Source: Malurus cyaneus samueli (Eukaryota; Chordata; Aves; Passeriformes; Maluridae). From it: 64,000 bases of DNA. Of the stretch, positions 13,901 through 27,025 are shown in pieces. The first letter of the stretch is position 1. Each line of letters begins with the position of its first letter. Location of the stretch: assembly GCA_009741485.1 (NCBI GenBank), contig CM019238.1:9715477-9779476 (forward strand), read 5' to 3'. The notes under the pieces were generated by a model, which saw only the letters and a program-made list of their open reading frames with translations, made no database searches and was not told the DNA's origin. Both the position numbers and the translations under genes were made by a program.

Positions 13901-14700
13901 CAGTGCCCAGAGGCAGATTGAACGTGCTGGTGGACACTGTCCTCCCCAAGAAAACATAAAACAGAGGATACTAAAGTGACCTGTAAGGGGGGATGCTCTG
14001 GGTGAGCTGTCTTGGGAAGCTCATCTCACTACGCCTCTGGCATCTTTTCCCACATGAAGCTGTTTTGATTCAGCCCAGTTCCCACATCCCAATCCAAGGC
14101 CACCTCCTCAGAGCCAGCTGCCCACTGCACCAGCAGTATTTTGCATGGGATAGAAGAGGTGTAGAGGCAGTAGATTGCAGAGGGGGCAAAAGCCTTCTGC
14201 ACCAAAACAAGTCCAGGAGCAGCAACAATCAAGGCAGGAAAATTAGCAGGTTCATCCATTTGAGTTTCGTTGCCAGCACTGTGCTCTGCAATCCACTCAA
14301 CGTTGTGCGTCTGAGAGGCAGCGAGCAGCGTCCCCTGGCCATTTATCTCAGGTGAATCAAACTTACTGAACACAGGGGAAATTCTCTCTGCTGAGGAAGA
14401 GTTCTTGGAACAAAATACAATGCAGAACACCTGGGCCATACTGCTGTGGCATTCCCTACTGCTGTGGATGAACCCGCACGTTTCTGGGCTTTGCAGAGTG
14501 CCTGCCTGCTGAAGACTTTGTCATCAGCTTGTAGTGAGTGGCTCTTGTTACACAATGAGATATTTCCCCTTGTATTTGTAGCAAAATTGATACAAAGGAA
14601 TGAAAGAAACAATACACCACCACCAAAGCAAGTGAGGAAGCAAGCAGATGTGCCTCAGCAGCACACAAGCTGCCTGGCCATTTATTGTTTTCATTTACAT
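10901..14700. other. GC-richer, stop-poor non-coding patch
   Basis: The patch carries several overlapping frames of 90-136 codons on both strands (for example 13993-14355 plus and 14029-14439 minus). None is recognisable, and opposing long frames in the same bases point to composition rather than coding. No CpG island, transposon match or retroviral motif was recognised. An old unrecognised repeat or decayed exon remains possible. Confidence 0.5.
13750..13921 (+). other. Candidate terminal exon (splice-like acceptor, unproven)
   Basis: A reasonable acceptor (GGGTTTGTGCTGTTTCTTACAG) ends at 13749. The frame in phase with it runs LYFAQLLFTHAAPPD... to a TGA at 13919-13921, a 57-residue open stretch of balanced composition. 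No polyadenylation signal was noted within the next several hundred bases and no family is recognised. The surrounding patch is stop-poor in several frames because of its higher GC, which is the likelier explanation. Confidence 0.1.
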
Positions 14701-16167
14701 CATGTTTTCAGCTACAGCTGAAAGCATCAAGAGAGCTTGAGTGTGTCTTTGCTTTGTTAACTAAACCAAAGCCCTTTGTCCTTTGTGTGATTTCTCTGGA
14801 ATCACTCCTTCACTTGCCACTCTCTAAAGACTGCCTTTGCTGAGCAAGTAGTATAAGGATTTTACTTGAGTATTCATACAGGATTGCAGGGCTTCTTGGT
14901 CCCTCTTGTCACAGACACCATTTGCACTAACTGTTAAGACACGAGGATTATCTGCCGAGGCTGACATCTCTCCCATGCATTGCCTTCCACTCAGCTTTAT
15001 CCAGCATCATAAAGCATTTCAGAATAATAGGCTCATCACAATCATCTTTCTGCAGTAACCCTGGACCACCTCAGACCTCTTGAGCTGGGACTCCATAGAG
15101 TCTGAATCTGAGAAACAGCAGTATCAAAATTCAGCAGACACTGAACAAGTGCACAGGTACAGCGCCACTAGGTGTTGCATCTTGTGAATTACTTGCCAGA
15201 TACTGGGCTTATCTGTTTTCTCCACATATTTGCAGCCTAGTTGCTTCATTTACCTTATTGGCCCTGATTCAACAAGAGGTTAAAGCACGCCAGGACAGAT
15301 AGGGCTTGAAGTCACATAGTCGCAAGCTCATGAAACTCTGCCCTCATTGTTGAGACTGGTATGACGAGCTGGAAGCAACAGAAAGGGCTGCTTTTGGAAC
15401 AATTTAACAATTGAGAAAACAAAACACACTCTGAAATGTGCTCTGTATATAGATGTTTTCCACAGATTTTTGTTGCTGTCTTCTCTTGGAAGAAATGTAT
15501 CACAAAATGAGCATTATTTCCTTTTTCACTGTAGCATAGCCATGATTTGATATTTGTATCAGCAAGCAATGCAAATACATCATAAAAGCCTTTAATAGTG
15601 TAATTCAGCTAACTGTGGCAACAGTAATCAGCAACTTGCTTCAGACGCTGAGCAATCTGACAACTTTGTCTGATTGCATCTCAATATTTTGCTAAAAGCA
15701 GAGGTTGGTGTGTAGGGAGGGATTCAAAGGGCAGCATGAACAGGTGTGAGTAGGGGATGATCATGGTCTCTATGTAGTATTCATACCGTGTAAGAGGAAC
15801 AAATGGGAAACGCAAAGAAAAATGGGCATCTTCAAATTTTTGTCCATATTAAATGAATTTTAGTTGTACCCACTTCAATGGATTATAAATTCTGACAGTG
15901 AGTAGATTTATGTATGCTTTAACATAGTACTGAATAATCTTCTCATTAACAAAAATAGCTCAAACATGACAAATTTCAAAGAAATTCTGATTTAGGTGTA
16001 ACTAACTATATTTTGCGTGTTTATAAAATCATATATACACATATACTGGCTCTAACAGAGGAGAATATTAAAAAAAGTCAAGTTAACAAAGTCAAGAGTA
16101 GCATTATTTATTCATTCATACTCTTAAAGGTACATGTCAAATTGAGTAGTAAGTTGTTTTTCACTTA

Positions 16168-16200
16168 GTTATGCCTCCTCTGTATTTAGTAAGGCATAAC
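16168..16200. repeat. Inverted repeat, 9-bp arms, 15-base loop
   Basis: GTTATGCCT at 16168-16176 is the exact reverse complement of AGGCATAAC at 16192-16200. Confidence 0.8.
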
Positions 16201-16326
16201 CCTAAAATGTTTTCACAGAATATCTCGTGTGTTTTCCTAACCTAAAGCTTCACCAGCTCTGTGACATCCCTTAACTGTAATTATGCTTCCTCTGGAATTG
16301 CACCCTAAATAGAAATTGAACTATTC

Positions 16327-16890
16327 ATGCTGCAAATTGAAACTCTTCAAGGCGAAGCCATACAAATAACTTGCATTAGCTTTAACCTCCTCCCAAAATT
16401 TGATAAGATCACTCCTGTTTCTCAAAAAGATCATACTAATTGCTGTTATTTTTATCAAGTCCAGGCAAACACATTCACACTAACAAGTAAATGCTTGAAT
16501 GACCCAGAAAAATTTCTCTTTAACCCTTCGAGTAAGTGGATGACCTCATGTGAAGACCCAGCAAGCCACAGTGAGAGCTGCTGTCTGTATTTGGGAGCCA
16601 ACGGAGCGAGAGCAGGCGGCATTTCACACACTACAGTCAGGGTTTGCACTCAGAGAACACAGCAAAACAGAACCACTTTGGGGATAGTGCAGCAAATGAG
16701 GAAGAATCACACAAAAACAGTGTCCCAGGTTTTCTTTGGCCGGGGTACCAAGCACCCTCAGACCATTGTCGATGAGTTGCAATCCTGCTGCCTGTTCCCA
16801 GCCCACTCTGAGCCCCTAACATGGGCTCACCCCTCACACAGGGCAGCTCCCCAGGAAGGGCTCAACCACCCTCTGCCCCAGCCTGTCTGA
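16327..16890 (+). other. Longest open frame (187 codons), probably chance
   Basis: An ATG frame of 187 codons runs to a TGA. The product has no recognisable domain, signal peptide or membrane segment. It is rich in Ser, Thr, Gln, Cys and His, with a Pro- and His-rich C-terminus, which is typical of translated non-coding DNA. The second half of the interval is GC-richer, which lowers stop frequency. The length is somewhat above, but close to, the maximum expected by chance in 64 kb over six frames. No Kozak-like context, splice context or promoter was found. Confidence 0.12.
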
Positions 16891-18723
16891 CAGCTTAGCC
16901 TTTATTAAAGGACACAGTTAATTACTGGGTCATCCCCACTGTTTATCTCTTCCCTTCTAGTCTCCTGTACCCTCCATTCCACTTCCCTGGTAGCCTGTCC
17001 CACTGTAACTTATTAAACATCCCCTTGGGGTAGACTCAGATCTTTCTCATCATCACAGCTACAACAGGCATCAGTTGCAATAATAATCGGAAAAAATACT
17101 AGAGTCCCTTGTTCCTGCAGAATATATGACTGTCGAATGTTAATTAATTATTATTTTTCCTAAACACTGATATCAACAGCAGATTTTCTGGTGAGATGCT
17201 CGACTCATTGCTGTGGGTATTTGGGCAGCAGGACATGCACAGATGGGGCATGGTCCTTCTGCACTTCTGTGCTTATTGGAATTTCCACTGGGAAGACACA
17301 CTCCCCCCATCCCACCTCATGTCTAGGCCAGCCTAAGGACAATTCCCAATTCTTTGCTAGTTTTGTTTCACATTACTGCTGATTATTTGCTGAAGAAATC
17401 ATTCCTTAATAAAATGAAAACCTCTCATTTAAGCAGTATCAGATTCTAACGCACTGTGCACAAAATACAAATGAAAATTCCTTTGCAGTAAGAAAAAACA
17501 ACATATATTCTAGAAGAACAAGTCCTGCCAGAGAAAAGAGCAAGGTTGCAGGAATAAGTGCATAGTTTTCACCTCTAACTTCTACAATTTCATTATGGAA
17601 AATTTTGGGATATTTGCTTGGTGTAAATGTGTTACTTCTGTGAACCAGCAGGGCTAGAATTAAATTATTTCTACAGAAAAATTGTATTAACATTTGTTCT
17701 TGAACTGCAGCATTATGATAACACTTTACATTGGGAACATTTCTACAAACTTTCTTTTTTAAATAACAGTGCCAGTTCTCCTCCTCCTGAACAGACTATT
17801 AATATCCTCAGGTAATTCATTAGTAAGAGAGTCCAACTAATTAATGGCTGCAGGCCTAGTTACACACTGTTACATTTGTTAAAGGGAAATGGTCATGATA
17901 ACATTCACTAACGAAATTCACCATATTCATTACATAAAGTGGTAGACTTAGAGCAGATTCAACTTTAGCATGAAAAAGGAAATTCAAAGAGAGACCAATA
18001 CGGCCTTACATCAAGGACATGGTTTACTGCCTAAGCTAGAAACAGAGTTCCCATTCCATGAAATGGCTGGAAATGGTCTGGAAAGAAGACAGTAACTCCT
18101 TCTGAATAGTTCTCAATCACAGTGCTTGATAATTAAAAATTATTTGCATATTATCATACATGTTCATGGTATGCATCTTAAAATACAGCAACTCTTCTTC
18201 CACTCATCCAGGTGTGGAGCCAGGTCTTCCCTACTTCATAAGAGACTCACTTGCAGGGTCAGCAGGGCAAGGTGACCCCTGAAATCAGCTTCAGGCAGGA
18301 TAGTGAGGCAGGTGGTAGTTGTATAGACCGAAGAAAGACAATTCATTTTGTCTTGTTTTGGGAAGGTGCTTTTGTTGTTTGAAGTAATAAACAGAGCCCT
18401 GAGGAAAAGCCTGAAAGTGATCTGAGCATTTGTTTAATCCTTCCTGCCCGTTTCCCTAGCAGTCTGTGCCAATCATGCCCAGCCTTATCTGAAATATCAA
18501 ACACACAATGCCTATCTGCCTTATATTTATTAGCTAAAACAGCCACCTGCAAAAAGATAAATCTTAACAAGTACTGCACATAAGCCCAGGACAGAGAAGT
18601 ATTCATACAGACATTCTCAGGTTAGATTTGTGCTCTTTAATTAAGCAAAACACGAAGGAGGACAGGAACAAAAATCTGTAGCAAGTGTCTGTGGAAGTCA
18701 GCTCACGCAACCTTTCCTGTCAG

Positions 18724-18791
18724 TTGTACAGCTGAATTTTAATAGCTCACCCTGCTATTCTCTCTGCTCCACTTTCAAAACCACATTACAG
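18724..18791 (+). other. Candidate short exon (splice-like borders, unproven)
   Basis: CCTTTCCTGTCAG ends at 18723 and a donor-like ACAG followed by GTAAGC follows 18791. One of three frames is open across the 68 bases. Nothing in the sequence or neighbourhood gives further support. Confidence 0.08.
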
Positions 18792-20106
18792 GTAAGCACA
18801 GTGTAAGGTTAGCATCTTCAAGAGTCCTTTGCAACTTGTTTTTTCCAGAAACAGCACCTGTGAATGTGATTGTTATCTGAGTCCTTGTGTTACTCTACAT
18901 CAGCCGCGAGACTGCTTATGCTAACATGGAATAATAGAACATTTCCCTGCAGATTTGTGAGCCTCAGTTCCACATGCTGCCTGTGGACACTTCACACCCA
19001 GTCTCTTTTGTGAGCTAGTTCATATAAAGACATAAGAGCAACAAGAGGATCCTAAAAGTAATCTGCATAAATCCCTATGCAGCAACACTGGGAAACTTCA
19101 CTTGTTGAAGTGCACTACTAACACCATTTGGAAAGAGAAAAATATCTGAAGCATCCTTAACTGGGCTGAAGTATTCACATGCTCAGAAATGGAAGGTATG
19201 AAAATAATAATTTTCACTTATAATGATTTTATATTACTTAAGATTTGAATGCAAGCCATTGGAAGATTAGATCTTGTGTAAAAGGAACTTAGAGGGATCC
19301 CTTTCGCATCTTTAAGTAATCCAACTGAGAAAAGAAGAACATTTTGATTCCCCTTCAGGTGCTTTATTTCCTTGCTCTGGCAACAACCCTGCACATCTGG
19401 GTACATGAATTTAGAAAATACCTGGATAACCACAGTCCTATGAGTGGTACTAAAAAACAGCATCAGGAGGAAGATGAGCATCTTTGCAGAAGTCCCCTGG
19501 GTTAAAGTCACCCCACCGTGAATAGCAACAGAGATGAAACCTCAGTGGGGGACAGATTGTTCCCACCTACTTATTAAGGACAGCTGCTGATCTAAATGAA
19601 CTGGACAAGTGCAGGTTGCTCTGAGGGCTGGAGAGCAGCCCCAGCCTCCCGGCTCCCTCTGGCACCCCAGAGAGTGTGAGTCAGCAACCCAGCTTTTCAA
19701 ACCTCTCCCCTCACTGTTCCCTGCCCCACTTCTGCTTCCAGCCCTCAGGCTAAGACAGGAAAACATGGTTTTCCCTGCTCTGTTGAGAAGCCTTGAACCA
19801 GTCTGAGAAGCACCTTCAGTTGCAGCTTCTGGGCTATTTACTCGGTTTGCCAGTGTATGAGCCAAATGCATGATCAGTGCCTTCCTGAGGCTTCAGGACA
19901 GTGTAACTCAGTTTTTGGCTGGGCTAAGGATGGCCTGCAAAGCCTTTCGGAGGATCCTGAGTTGCTAACACACACTTGGAAATCTTAGTAACAAAACTCA
20001 GCGTCCAGCTACTGCAACAGCACAGAGTAATCAAACACCCAGCACAATCACCCGAGAGCCAGAGGGTGCCCAGACTCCCCTTCCCAACCTGCATCTGGTC
20101 CTCATT

Positions 20107-20128
20107 TGTCCCCTGAGTCCGGGGGACA
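20107..20128. repeat. Inverted repeat, 7-bp GC-rich arms
   Basis: TGTCCCC and GGGGACA are exact reverse complements around an 8-base loop in a locally GC-richer patch. Confidence 0.7.
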
Positions 20129-21187
20129 GAAATCAGCCACAGAGGTTACAGAGCAGAGACCACTGGGGACAAAACTGGCCACCTCAACTCACCCAGCAAC
20201 TTCTTTCATGGAAAATTGTGTTTCAATACCAGAGCAGCTTTCTGCAACATAATCTTAATGCACATTTCAGCCAAAGTAATGAAGTCTCAAGAACAAAAAA
20301 GAATTATTAGTGATCAGAAAAACTGTGGTTTATAATTGGGCTATAGCACAGTCTCCTTCACTGGTGTATTATACCATCTTATTTTTTCTTTTTTTTATTA
20401 AAAGAGATAATTTCAACTGCTTGTATGTTTATAAAAGGATAAATAGGAATGGATTATTCAACATTTTCAGAGAATCTCTACGTTGATAACATGGTGTTGT
20501 AAGCAGAAACTAAAATGATGCAACTAGTGAACTCAGTCTTTTACCTTTTTTCTTTGCCCAGGTTACAAACAGACAATATTATGTCTTTTTTCTTCTCTTG
20601 TTTAATTATCACTGCAGTCAACCCATTTGATGAGAGAGTGATAGTATAGATCTTACTCAAAGTGCCATTAGGCTATTTAACACATATACTCTTTGACAAG
20701 TAATAAGTCCACTTGAAGGCTTTTTTTGTTTTTCATATATTTATCTAGTTGTGACAACAAAATACTTAAAAATGTTGCCAATGAACATTAACTACATTTT
20801 ATGTCTCTTATTTTGTATTTTACCAGGTTGTCAAGGAACAGATTTACAACAGAATGCAAAATATGAACTCTTCTGATGTCCAAACATGTTTGGATAGTAC
20901 TTTACCTGACACTAGTAAGAAATGGTTCATAATTTGCATTTATAAGGCTCAGTTAGAGCAACCAAGACTTTAGGTGAATTTATATGCATCAAAAGCCTAT
21001 TTTGGTATTTTGTGCGAGAAGCACTGTTTCTTTACTGACAATTCCCTGGTTTTAATGAGTTCTATACTCCATAAAATGCATGTTCTGAATTTAATGGGAA
21101 AATGCACTACAGGATACGAACCTATCAACCAGAATACATCATTGTAAATTATTCTTAAATCAAATAGTGCAACACGCTGGCTTTAGT

Positions 21188-21223
21188 CAGCAGCAGCAAA
21201 CAGGACAAAGCAGCAGCAGCAGC
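21188..21223. repeat. Imperfect (CAG)n trinucleotide repeat
   Basis: A short AGCAGCAGC block is separated by AAACAGGACAA from a second AGCAGCAGCAGC block. No open reading frame of note crosses it, so there is no sign of a coding glutamine or alanine tract. Confidence 0.75.
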
Positions 21224-24200
21224 CTCAGCCAGTAGCACAGCCCAGGGCCTGGGGGCTGCCTGCTCACCACAGGTCCCCAAAGCAGCTCATTGCTGGCTCT
21301 ACACAGCTCTGTGACATCAGGAGAATGCCACCGTGGGTTTAATTTTACTCTTCATTAGATATGTGCTGCTGCACAATGTTTTCTGTGTCTGAACTCCTTG
21401 GCTTGTCCTCTGTTTCATTCCCATGGATGGTTTGCAGTTTTATTACAAACCCACACTTTGGAATCATTTACATTAATCAAGAAATAAACACACTGCCAGT
21501 CCTCAAACTACTATGATGACACATGACAACATAAAGGCAACCAACGACTTTAGCTGAGTTTGTAAAACATGAAAGGTAGTCAGTGAAATCTTAAAGTTCT
21601 GACCAAGTCACAGGTAAGAATGTGTTTTTTAAAAGGATTCCCCTTTTTCTATCACAAAATTATGATGACAACAGTACTCATTAAAAAAAGCCCCAGAGAA
21701 CTTAGAAAAGAAACAAAGAATCCCCAGAGTATTCGATTTTATATTATTGCCACATAAATTGCTTTTAAGGCAATAATTAGGAATTAGTATTTATTTTCAT
21801 TTAACTTCTACTAACAGTACCAATACTACATCTTGTTTGAAATATCTAATGAAAGGAAATACAACAGAGCAGAAAATCCCTTTTTCTTTAGATAATTAAG
21901 TATACAAACATATTTACTGGCTTTTAAGGCAAAATTAATGCATACAGGGGAACTCCAGCAGTCTGTTATTACAGGGATCTATTGAAAGGAACAGAGCTAC
22001 ATATGGGTTTTGTTGTGAAAATTGAGGCATACTGTACTAAAACAAGATGCTTACCTAGGGCAACACGAATTTACAACACAGAGCAGAGAGAGGATTTAAA
22101 AGTTCTCCTCAGTGGTTTCATAAGCAGATATTCTACTACAACACTGGCCCAACACTTCCTTTAGCAGGCCATAAGCTCTCAACCAAAAAACTGCAAAGTA
22201 AGCCTGAGTAATGAATGCTGAACATGCAGATGAGGTACTGGGAACTTCACTGCAGAAATACAAGAACAGTCCAACAGTGCTGAGAGAGCCAATTCACAAA
22301 CAACCTTTATTGCTCTCCCCTACTTCATTCTACACAATGAATCACTAAGTATATACTAACATCTTTGTTAGGGCTCTTCAGAGAGCTCAGACAAGCAGGG
22401 CAAGGACAGATCTACCCCCACCAGTGAGAAAACAGCTACAGGTGCAAGATAAGGTGTCCAAAACAAAATGCTATTTTACTGAAATATCTCTTTTCCTACT
22501 TTTAAAAAGTCTTAGAGAAATGTATCACTGTGAGCTATTTCCTGAGTCAATTCTTTCCCAGATATTTTCTCAGAGCAAGGAAATGAGCTCAAGACAGCAG
22601 GTGCATAGAAGGAGAGCAGTTCAGGGCAATATGACCCATAACGCGCTTTGCAAGAAGTCGAAGTGTTTCACATAACACATCACAGCAGCCCCTCTGAAGG
22701 TCTGATCTTCCCATGTGCTAAAAAATCTCACTACTACTAATTCTACATGGAGCCTTTAGCATTCAAAGAGCTGCAGGAAGGGAAAAATTAATCCAGCTCT
22801 CCTAAACACAGTCTTCAGAGAGAAAAAGGGAAGAGAAGGGCCATTCTTCATGTCAAACCTCAACACAGTGGAGCAATAAATTCAAGCATCTGGCGTAGGA
22901 TGTGCCAAGCGAGTGAGAAAAACATCCAGCACAAGGAGCTCTGACCTGGCTGGTGGGTTGGATGGGACACAGAGCGAGCAGAAGCTGACCCAGAGGTTCA
23001 AGCTTTGCCTTGTCTTCCAGGAAAACAGGCATGGCTATCCCCATTTTAGTTGTGCAGGAAGAGAGGGAGTAGATTGCTTACTGCAAGCAACTAGGTCTGG
23101 GACAGAAGAAATTGCACGAAGAATAAAGAAGCAGAAAATCTCCCAGTGTGCAGCTTCAGCGAGATGTTCCTGCTCATGGTAACCATTCTGTGAGTTTTCC
23201 CTTATTCCACTGAACTGGGCTATTTGAAGAACACTGCTTTTTATTTCTTTTCCCAATAGAAAATAATTCCATTTGCTCTAAAACAGCACAACAACATTAA
23301 CAAAATGTTACCAATCACTAGAGAAAAGTGTCCTCCAAAATTAGCTCCTTATAAACCAAAAGTAACTCTTGTTATGCATGAATCTGGGGGGGGAAAAGGT
23401 CTGCTCTCTATACATTTACAGTCATTCCCTCTTTCTTATGAAACCAAAACAATTTTTCTCTGCATTTTTCCTGAAAATCCCCATCCCTGCAAATGAATGC
23501 CCATGGTAACTGTTTGAGCACAGCTCTGCAGTGAAACCTTGCTGCCACCTTTCACATTTTCATAACTTCTGAGTGCTGCAACAAAACTGCGGCACACGCT
23601 GGTGCCTCTCATGGTTATGCGTCCCTCTGGAAACAACCATGCCAGGAAAATGGAAGGAAAAAGGGCCAGGATTTATTACACAAAGACACTATGTGCTTCC
23701 TTCAATGACCTCCCCTTCAGTACAAGCTTTCCTGTGAAGGCTGTTTTCCTCTGCAGCACCCAAAGCCAAACATTGCAGGACAGGCTCTCCTGCAAGCCAA
23801 GGAGACAGGCTTCCAAGGGATGGAACAAGGCTACCCAAATGCGGTTTCTAGCCAGAACTCCAATATTCCTGGCTCTGTGATATACCACCAGAATGACCCC
23901 AACTGCCAGGACTGAGGAAGGAGAGCTCTGGTGCCACCAACACCTGTGACCTGTAGTCCTGAGCTTCCCTCTGGTTCCTGTGCCCCAGCACCAAGTTTCT
24001 GCCTTCGTATGGGCAGGGAGGTAGGTGAGCTTGAAGGTAAAAAAGGGTATCAGGGTAGAGAGGGGGTGAGGAAGATGGCATGAAGTAAAGTGAAATTTCC
24101 TAAGACAGAAATTCAACTTGCTACACGTTGAATTCAAATATGCCTCAGTGTAGTCTCAAATCATGGTCCATTAAAAAAACAACAAACTCAGCTAATCATT

Positions 24201-24944
24201 CCTGGTGGAATTTCCAGAAAATATTTTCCCAAAGATAAATCACCTTTTTCCACCTAGTAAACATCAAGGCAGTTAATAAATAAACATTGGCTTTGCACAC
24301 TCTCTGGTCCATCTTTCTACACCACCAAGAGGATACATTATGTGTGCAGCAAAGCATTTATGCAGCTTGACAGATGGACTTGCAGCAGTTCTTACATTTC
24401 ATTAGCTGAAAACTTGGGGCAATATCAGGGAGCTTTGAATGAAAACTGGAACTCAGTTCTTTTTCTCATCCTTTTTCTACCTCCTCCTGCTGTGAGGCTA
24501 AAAGAACACATTGTGACAAAAAGCCCAGAACAAGAAAGGGACATGAAGGAAGATAAAAAGGGACCTGGCCCACTTTGGCAGGATGCAGAGCTGGAGTGGT
24601 GATTTTCCTCCACCTTCGCTCAAGGCCAGGCCTGATAATCACAAACTTTCCAGACTTGCTTGTCCTTTTCAATGACAGCCACCTCAAGGAACCCATGGGT
24701 GACATGTCCCAAACTCTACCTGCAAATTCTAAGCTAACCAAATACAGAAACCACCAACTCTGCCACATCATCTTGCTGGTGAAAGAGCAAAATGTGTAAA
24801 GTCTTCATGGATCTTCCCCTTTAGAGATTTTACAGCTGGATTGAGACCAACTCCCACAAACACTGCATAGGTGCCTTGCGTTTCTCGAAGCTGGTTCATA
24901 CTAGAAGACTAAAACTCAGATTTCAATTATTCTGTATACAAAAG

Positions 24945-24957
24945 CACACACACACAC
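24945..24957. repeat. (CA)n dinucleotide repeat
   Basis: This is a short CA repeat of about 6.5 units. Confidence 0.8.
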
Positions 24958-26130
24958 TTTTGGACTTACATGTGCTCCACAGCTCTCCTTGGCTACAGGC
25001 TTAGGAGAAAAAAAGACAGAAAGAGCCCCCAGCATTTTGCCCAGTGTGCTCTGCTTGTTTCCTTGCAACATCTGAGCTGCTGCACATGTTTTATTGTCAA
25101 AGGCAGATGTTCAAACTGGAGACATGAAAAATCTCCCAAATGCAATTGCCTGAGAGTGTCCCTGGGCCACTGGGGAAAATTGAAGTGAAATCTCTGATCA
25201 AATCAGGGAAACCTCTAAATTCAACCAACTGTAAACTGTTTACGCAGACCTCTGCAAAAAAAAAAAAGACCAGTAAAACTTCCCTGTTTCAGTCAAAGTC
25301 ACACTGATACCCTCAGGCCTCTTTCATCCTCTAACTACTCTTTAAAATGCTGAAAAGTTTCTCAATTGTTCCATTTTCTTCTTGCCTTCATTGGCCTTCA
25401 AGAGAAAAACTGAATTAGTTTCATCTCTGGATGTGCATAATTTGTAAGCAGAGGGGTGTATGGGAGTGTTAAGGAAATCAGAGAACCAGATATATTTCAC
25501 CTCTTACCTCCCTAACAGATGGACAGCTATTTTCCTACTCACAAATCTGTCTCCAAACAAAAACATGAGCCAAAGCCCTGAGGGAAATGGGCTTGAGGTA
25601 TTGAGAGGGTTTTTTCCATTTATTTTTGGTGAAGCTCAGGTAGAAAGAGAATAAATTGTCCCTGTACATCCAGCATGATCGTATTCAACCACAGCACTGG
25701 ATACAAGTGCCCTGAAATAATTTTGAAAGCAAATGCTAAGAATAATCTTTGCTTACACTGCAGCAGCACAGGATTCCTCCCTGTGTGTCACAGAGATGTG
25801 GATCTCTCTGGGATGGTTCCCCTTCTTTCAGGAAAGCCCACCATAGGCTGTGCTGACAGCTCCATCCAGCCAGTCACTTAAAAGTTGCAGTTTTTGTCTA
25901 TGTTTCCTTCCATTTCTCAGCCCTCAATGAGAACTCAAGGAGAAATAATCAGGACTCCTCCCCCTTTAGGAAAAGCCAGAGATATCACAGAGGAATGCTG
26001 TTTCCTGGCTGCCGTAGTTGGTAAACAATAGAAAAGAGAAACTCAAAGTCCTTAGGCTGAAGGAATGGTCCTACCCACAGCTTCAGCTCTGCATCTGCCA
26101 GACTGACCACAGGAACAGCCAAATGGATGA

Positions 26131-26174
26131 AGATATTCATTTGCCTTTCATATTCAAAGATATTCATTTGCCTT
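26131..26174. repeat. Two-copy tandem duplication, period 27 bp
   Basis: AGATATTCATTTGCCTT at 26131 is repeated exactly at 26158, with a diverged spacer. Confidence 0.85.
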
Positions 26175-27025
26175 CAATCAAGCCTTAATCATACCTGTCT
26201 CTTCCACCTACATTTCAATGGTATAAAAACAAAGCCAGGATCCTTACACTGAGACATGATGAAGAATAGCAGTTCAATAGATTTAAATAGTCCTTCTCCA
26301 TCCAGCACTACAAATTGCAGCAGGGCAGGAGCTGTTGTTCACACAAGAGCACAGTCCCTACCAACAGGGCTGCTATTAGGCTGAAGGGAATGAGTGTTAC
26401 TCTTCTTTCAAAAAGATACAGGCCAAGGTCAAAGCTTATGTCATCACAATCGCAAAACATGAGAAGCCTACACATTGCTTTCAGCAAGAGCACATTTTGC
26501 TGACATGCAGTTTTCTATTCATTTAGGACATTTCCATCTAAGATTAAAAGCCAGAGGGTACAGTCTGTGCTGACCTTCCTCTAACAATTAAATAGAACAC
26601 AAAATCTTCAGGCTTCATAGGGAAAAATTGATGCCAATTTAGTCTTAGATAACGCAGCATCAATGAGCCCAATCAATAGTGCACACGAGACAGTCAGCAA
26701 TTTAGGCATCTTGTTCCATTTCTTTTTTGGGGGCATGCATACTAGCAAAGGGAAAAAATTGCTACAAAGATTAAAGCATAATAGACAAAAGCTGATAATT
26801 GACTACAATTGCAGCTCAGTAAGCTCAGTATTACATTTCTAAAAAGATACTACCCAAGCAATTCACAGCATTCTCTGAGACTCATTTCCTCCACCAAGAT
26901 CTTGAAAAAGTATTCTTCTCTTTTGGTTAGCTATTAATTGTACTGGGAACTTTATTTATACTAAAGAATAGCCAATCCAACACAAAACAAGTTTACTGGA
27001 TATTTTCATTTATATAAAAAAAAAA

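Larger units (their letters stand above)
14701..19200. other. Non-coding unique sequence
   Basis: Holds a CTCF-like motif at 15165-15176, the 9-bp-arm inverted repeat at 16168-16200, the 187-codon frame at 16.33-16.89 kb, the short exon candidate at 18724-18791, and octamer motifs near 15.57 and 18.14 kb. No transposon is recognised. Confidence 0.65.
19201..25000. other. Non-coding unique sequence
   Basis: Alternates AT-rich DNA with GC-richer patches at about 19.6-20.2 and 23.6-24.1 kb. It includes the short hairpin at 20107-20128, the CAG-rich stretch at 21188-21223 and the CA repeat at 24945-24957. A minus-strand frame of 153 codons at 23676-24137 lies in the second patch and is not recognised. 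Confidence 0.65.

Noticed and set aside
14029..14439. Minus-strand 136-codon frame as a gene
   Set aside because: A 120-codon frame occupies nearly the same bases on the other strand, no family is recognised and the patch is GC-richer, so chance is more likely.
20040..20200. Possible CpG island in a GC-richer patch
   Set aside because: The patch has only a few CG dinucleotides and is short. It is GC-rich without CpG enrichment.
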